DNA from: Tatumella terrea
GTDB lineage: Bacteria > Pseudomonadota > Gammaproteobacteria > Enterobacterales > Enterobacteriaceae
Reading direction: 5' to 3'
NCBI RefSeq assembly: GCF_039523755.1
Contig: NZ_BAAAFX010000017.1
Location: forward strand, 186,001-250,000
DNA: 64,000 nt
Of the stretch, positions 61,907 to 64,000 are shown one piece after another. The translations under genes were made by a program, and so were the position numbers. Each line of letters opens with the position of its first letter. Within the stretch, counting starts at the first letter, position 1. The notes beneath the pieces are model-generated. The model ran no database searches. It worked only from the letters and a program-made list of their open reading frames with translations, and had not been told where the DNA came from.

Positions 61907-62850
61907 ATCTGTAAAACAGTGTTCCTGTTAATAATATCTCTGTACCGTCGTGTGAGTCGCACTACCGGACACTGAATATCCCTACCGCCGGGTGTCTAAT
62001 CCGGAAAAATCTGCCGTGCAGGCAGAAATACACCTTTGCTTCCCGGTGTAAGCCTGACCCAAACTGTGCCTTTATCCGTCAGATGACCACCCCGGAATCC
62101 AGCAGTGAAGAACAGGAGCAGACCAGACATAGGCAGAATGCAAAGGGTCCGTACCGGAAAAGAAAGCGCCGGGATTTTTGCAGGCTCCACGGAATTAGGG
62201 TTTCTACCCTGAAAGGGGAGTAAATATAGCTTACCGGAGGTGTGTATTTTCAGCATCCGAACCCGAACCCTTCTATGTTATAGAGGCCATAAAAGAAGGC
62301 ACGTATTTTATAGTAGAAAAATAGTTAATCACCTAAACATATAGGGAGGTAATAATAATTCTTAATTAAGGTAATCCTCATAAAAATATAGAATAGCCCT
62401 CAAATCTATAGGGCCCTGATGAAAACGGCAGGTGACAAACGACGTGTTAAAAAGGTAGTGTTTTATCTGGCTAAAAAACAAGCTGGATTTTTTTTTATGC
62501 GCTATTTAGTGAATAAAAAGATACTCTGATGAATGATTAATCAGTGCAATAAGTTTATCGTAAATTTATCGTAAATATATCGTTCTTAAATACTACCATA
62601 TGTAATTTATGCCGATATTTTAAACTGTGAAATGCGTGTTTATACGTTTTATTAGCTGGCTAAAAGTGCTGTTCAATAGTTTTTTCCTATTAATTAACAC
62701 GCTCTGATAGCAGTTTTTAATGTTCTTTTGTCTGTGGCAGTAGTTTATTGTGCTTGTTTTTATTGTTTTTGTAGTGATTAATTTCAATTAATGGCACCTG
62801 GCAGGGAGCTTAAAAGGAAGTGTCTATCAATAGATATATTTGATCAGTGA
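61907..62850. other. Intergenic region becoming AT-rich before the pilus operon
   Basis: This stretch of more than 900 bp has no supported gene. A minus-strand frame of 86 codons (61996-62256) has a hydrophobic middle but no recognisable family and a weak ribosome binding site. From about 62270 the sequence drops visibly in GC content, with long A/T runs. It contains an 11-bp-period repeat (62554-62586) and a small inverted repeat, TATAGA/TCTATA, near 62388-62411. In E. coli dmsABC follows serS instead. Confidence 0.45.
62554..62586. repeat. Three direct repeats with 11-bp period upstream of pilus genes
   Basis: TTTATCGTAAA is followed directly by a second TTTATCGTAAA and a degenerate third unit (TATATCGTTCT), placing ATCG at 62557, 62568 and 62579. 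An 11-bp period is near the helical repeat, so identical faces of the DNA are presented. Confidence 0.6.
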
Positions 62851-62856
62851 TCTGCG

Positions 62857-62884
62857 TTGGTTTTTTATTATTGGCGAGTATAAT
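62857..62884 (+). promoter_or_regulatory. Predicted promoter of the pilus operon
   Basis: TTGGTT (62857-62862) and a perfect TATAAT (62879-62884) are separated by 16 bp, about 103 bp upstream of the subunit start codon. The setting is very AT-rich. Confidence 0.5.
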
Positions 62885-62987
62885 GCAGCCGCATCATTAA
62901 TCATTTGAATTGCTAATCTGTTTATTCAGATGTGCTGGCAATACTGTGGTTGACATTAAATGTCGGAAAAATAAAAAAGAGAAAAAT

Positions 62988-63467
62988 ATGTTTAAAAAAT
63001 CACTGTTACTGATTTCTTTAAGTTCTTCTTTAGTTTTTACTTCAGCAAGCTTTGCAACTACCGCGACATATACTGCGCAGGCAACTGCCAATATGAATGT
63101 TTCGCTGACCGTATTAAAAGCATGTAGCATCACTGCCAGTGATATGAATTTTGGTAAACAATACAGCAACGCTGGTGATTTATCGGTGCAAACGACGGCT
63201 GCTGTAGTTTGTACTAAAAATACACCTTATAAAGTTTCTTCTGACAGTTCACATGATTATGAAATGTCGGACACTAACGGCGACAAAATTGCCTATAGTC
63301 TCTATGCCGATCAGGCCGCATCGACACCTTTTACCACCGGTACTACCGGAACAGGTACCGGTGTTGCGCAGAATATTAATATCTATGGTAAGGTAGGTTC
63401 ATCGGCATTACAGGTTGCACCTGCAGGTGATTATACCGATACCGTGTTGCTGAGTGTTGATTACTAA
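62988..63467 (+). CDS. Spore coat protein U domain pilus subunit (CsuA/B-like)
   Basis: A 159-residue secreted subunit. A signal peptide ends at SFA, with the mature part starting TTATYTAQA. The SCPU fold is recognisable from LTVLKACSITASDMNFGKQY, AAVVCTKNTPYKVSSDSS, and the end GDYTDTVLLSVDY with a beta-strand donor-type pattern. The two cysteines (in KACS and VVCT) should form the conserved disulfide. It resembles major or minor subunits of archaic Csu-type chaperone-usher pili. The ATG at 62988 gives the correct signal peptide. The ribosome binding site is weak (GAGAAAAAT). Confidence 0.85.
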   Translation: MFKKSLLLISLSSSLVFTSASFATTATYTAQATANMNVSLTVLKACSITASDMNFGKQYSNAGDLSVQTTAAVVCTKNTPYKVSSDSSHDYEMSDTNGDKIAYSLYADQAASTPFTTGTTGTGTGVAQNINIYGKVGSSALQVAPAGDYTDTVLLSVDY

Positions 63468-63492
63468 TTCATATTATTTGCTGGTGTGGTAT

Positions 63493-64000
63493 ATGATGCG
63501 TTTTTTTACGGTGTTAAGTCTTTTTGTTACGACTTTCTTTATATCTGGTTCATATGCCGCCAGCCTGCAGGTTTTTCCCGTGAATATTAATTTCTCAGCG
63601 GGAGAAAATGTAAAAGCGATCTATGTTAACAACATGGGTACTGATCCTATCAGCGCACAGGTTCGTGTCTATCAATGGACGCAGCAGAATGATACGGACG
63701 TGCTGACAGAGACACAGTCTCTGGTCGTCAGCCCGCCAATGACGGCGATACCGCCGGGAAAACAGCAATTATTACGTGTCATTCTTCCTGTACCCGTGGG
63801 GCCGGCGGAACAATCTTATAAACTGGTTGTGGATGAATTGCCCGGAGCCACAGATAACAGCGGTAAACATGCTGTCAGGTTCCTGTTACGCTACACCCTT
63901 CCGGTATTTATTAATACGCCGCAGAGTGCACCTGATATGAGTGACTTCAAATTTTATCTGGATACTCATTCTGTTCCTGAAAAACTGCGCATTGTAAATA
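63493..64000 (+). CDS. Periplasmic pilus chaperone, CsuC-like (partial, cut by window end)
   Basis: An open frame from ATG ATG at 63493 runs to the window end, giving 169 codons. A signal peptide ends near SYAA, followed by SLQVFPVNINFSAGENVKAI and YVNNMGTDPISAQVRVYQW. The PapD-type features are visible: PPMTAIPPGKQQLLRVI, a G1-like donor-strand region, and the domain joint VDELPGATDNS. RYTLPVFI follows, which is typical of archaic-type chaperones. It would deliver the SCPU subunit to an usher. The gene order fits a csu operon, so an usher and tip adhesin are expected beyond the window. Confidence 0.88.
   Translation, partial: MMRFFTVLSLFVTTFFISGSYAASLQVFPVNINFSAGENVKAIYVNNMGTDPISAQVRVYQWTQQNDTDVLTETQSLVVSPPMTAIPPGKQQLLRVILPVPVGPAEQSYKLVVDELPGATDNSGKHAVRFLLRYTLPVFINTPQSAPDMSDFKFYLDTHSVPEKLRIVN

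Noticed and set aside
61996..62256. 86-codon minus-strand frame downstream of serS
   Set aside because: It has a hydrophobic middle but no recognised homologue, a weak ribosome binding site and no neighbouring partner. A relic is possible, but I cannot support a gene.
62260..62990. Invertible fim-type switch upstream of the pilus operon
   Set aside because: I found no pair of matching inverted repeats of useful length flanking the promoter, and no recombinase gene is in the window.
1..64000. CRISPR arrays, insertion sequences, prophage, restriction or toxin-antitoxin systems
   Set aside because: No repeat-spacer pattern, transposase, integrase, methyltransferase-nuclease pair or toxin-antitoxin pair was recognised. 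RlmF and YbjD are core genes, not defence islands.

Overview
The window reads as chromosome of a gammaproteobacterium of the order Enterobacterales. Almost every protein is a full-length, near-collinear match to an Escherichia coli K-12 core gene. The gene losses, moderate GC, MpaB-family oxygenase, DUF3772 channel and Csu-type pilus genes suggest Erwiniaceae (Tatumella, Pantoea or Erwinia-like). The genus is an inference from memory, not from a search. I see no tRNA, rRNA, IS element, prophage or CRISPR array.

Layout. (1) 1-13.3 kb: the end of rhlE, then dusC, an MFS exporter, ldtB, a DedA protein (yohD), pbpG, a large MscS-type channel, bglX, an MpaB-like oxygenase, idi, a 34-residue membrane peptide and mlrA. 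Several of these (dusC, yohD, pbpG, bglX, mlrA) lie together near 48 min in E. coli, so a block appears joined here to the rhlE-dinG region. (2) 13.4-24.5 kb: SOS-controlled dinG, ybiB, rlmF, dps, rhtA, ompX, an extended mntS facing mntR across two MntR-like boxes, an hns-family gene, and ybiT behind a terminator-bearing leader. (3) 24.5-34.7 kb: moeA-moeB, dacC, ybjG, ybjL, grxA facing ybjC-nfsA, ybjN and ybjO. (4) 34.7-44.5 kb: artPIQM, amiD, ltaE, poxB, lysO, ybjD and cspD. (5) 44.7-61.9 kb: clpS-clpA, infA, aat, cydDC, trxB, lrp, ftsK, lolA-rarA and serS. (6) 61.9-64 kb: an AT-rich stretch leading into a pilus operon (spore coat U-type subunit, then a chaperone cut by the window end).

How the genes work together. 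Envelope upkeep is prominent: LdtB, PbpG, DacC, AmiD, the undecaprenyl-PP phosphatase YbjG, LolA, OmpX and the channel. Stress and redox functions recur: Dps, GrxA, NfsA, TrxB, CydDC, CspD, MntR/MntS and ClpAP with its adaptor ClpS. LexA-type boxes precede dinG and ftsK, and a PmrA-like direct repeat precedes ybjG.

I found no wholly new multi-gene system. The strongest candidates for novelty are the MntS homologue with an extra Cys/His-rich N-terminus, the structured leader or small RNA upstream of the ABC-F gene ybiT, the 36-residue tandem repeats in the FtsK linker, an 11-bp-period repeat upstream of the pilus operon, a DusC with tryptophan in its FMN-phosphate motif, and the 34-residue membrane peptide beside mlrA.
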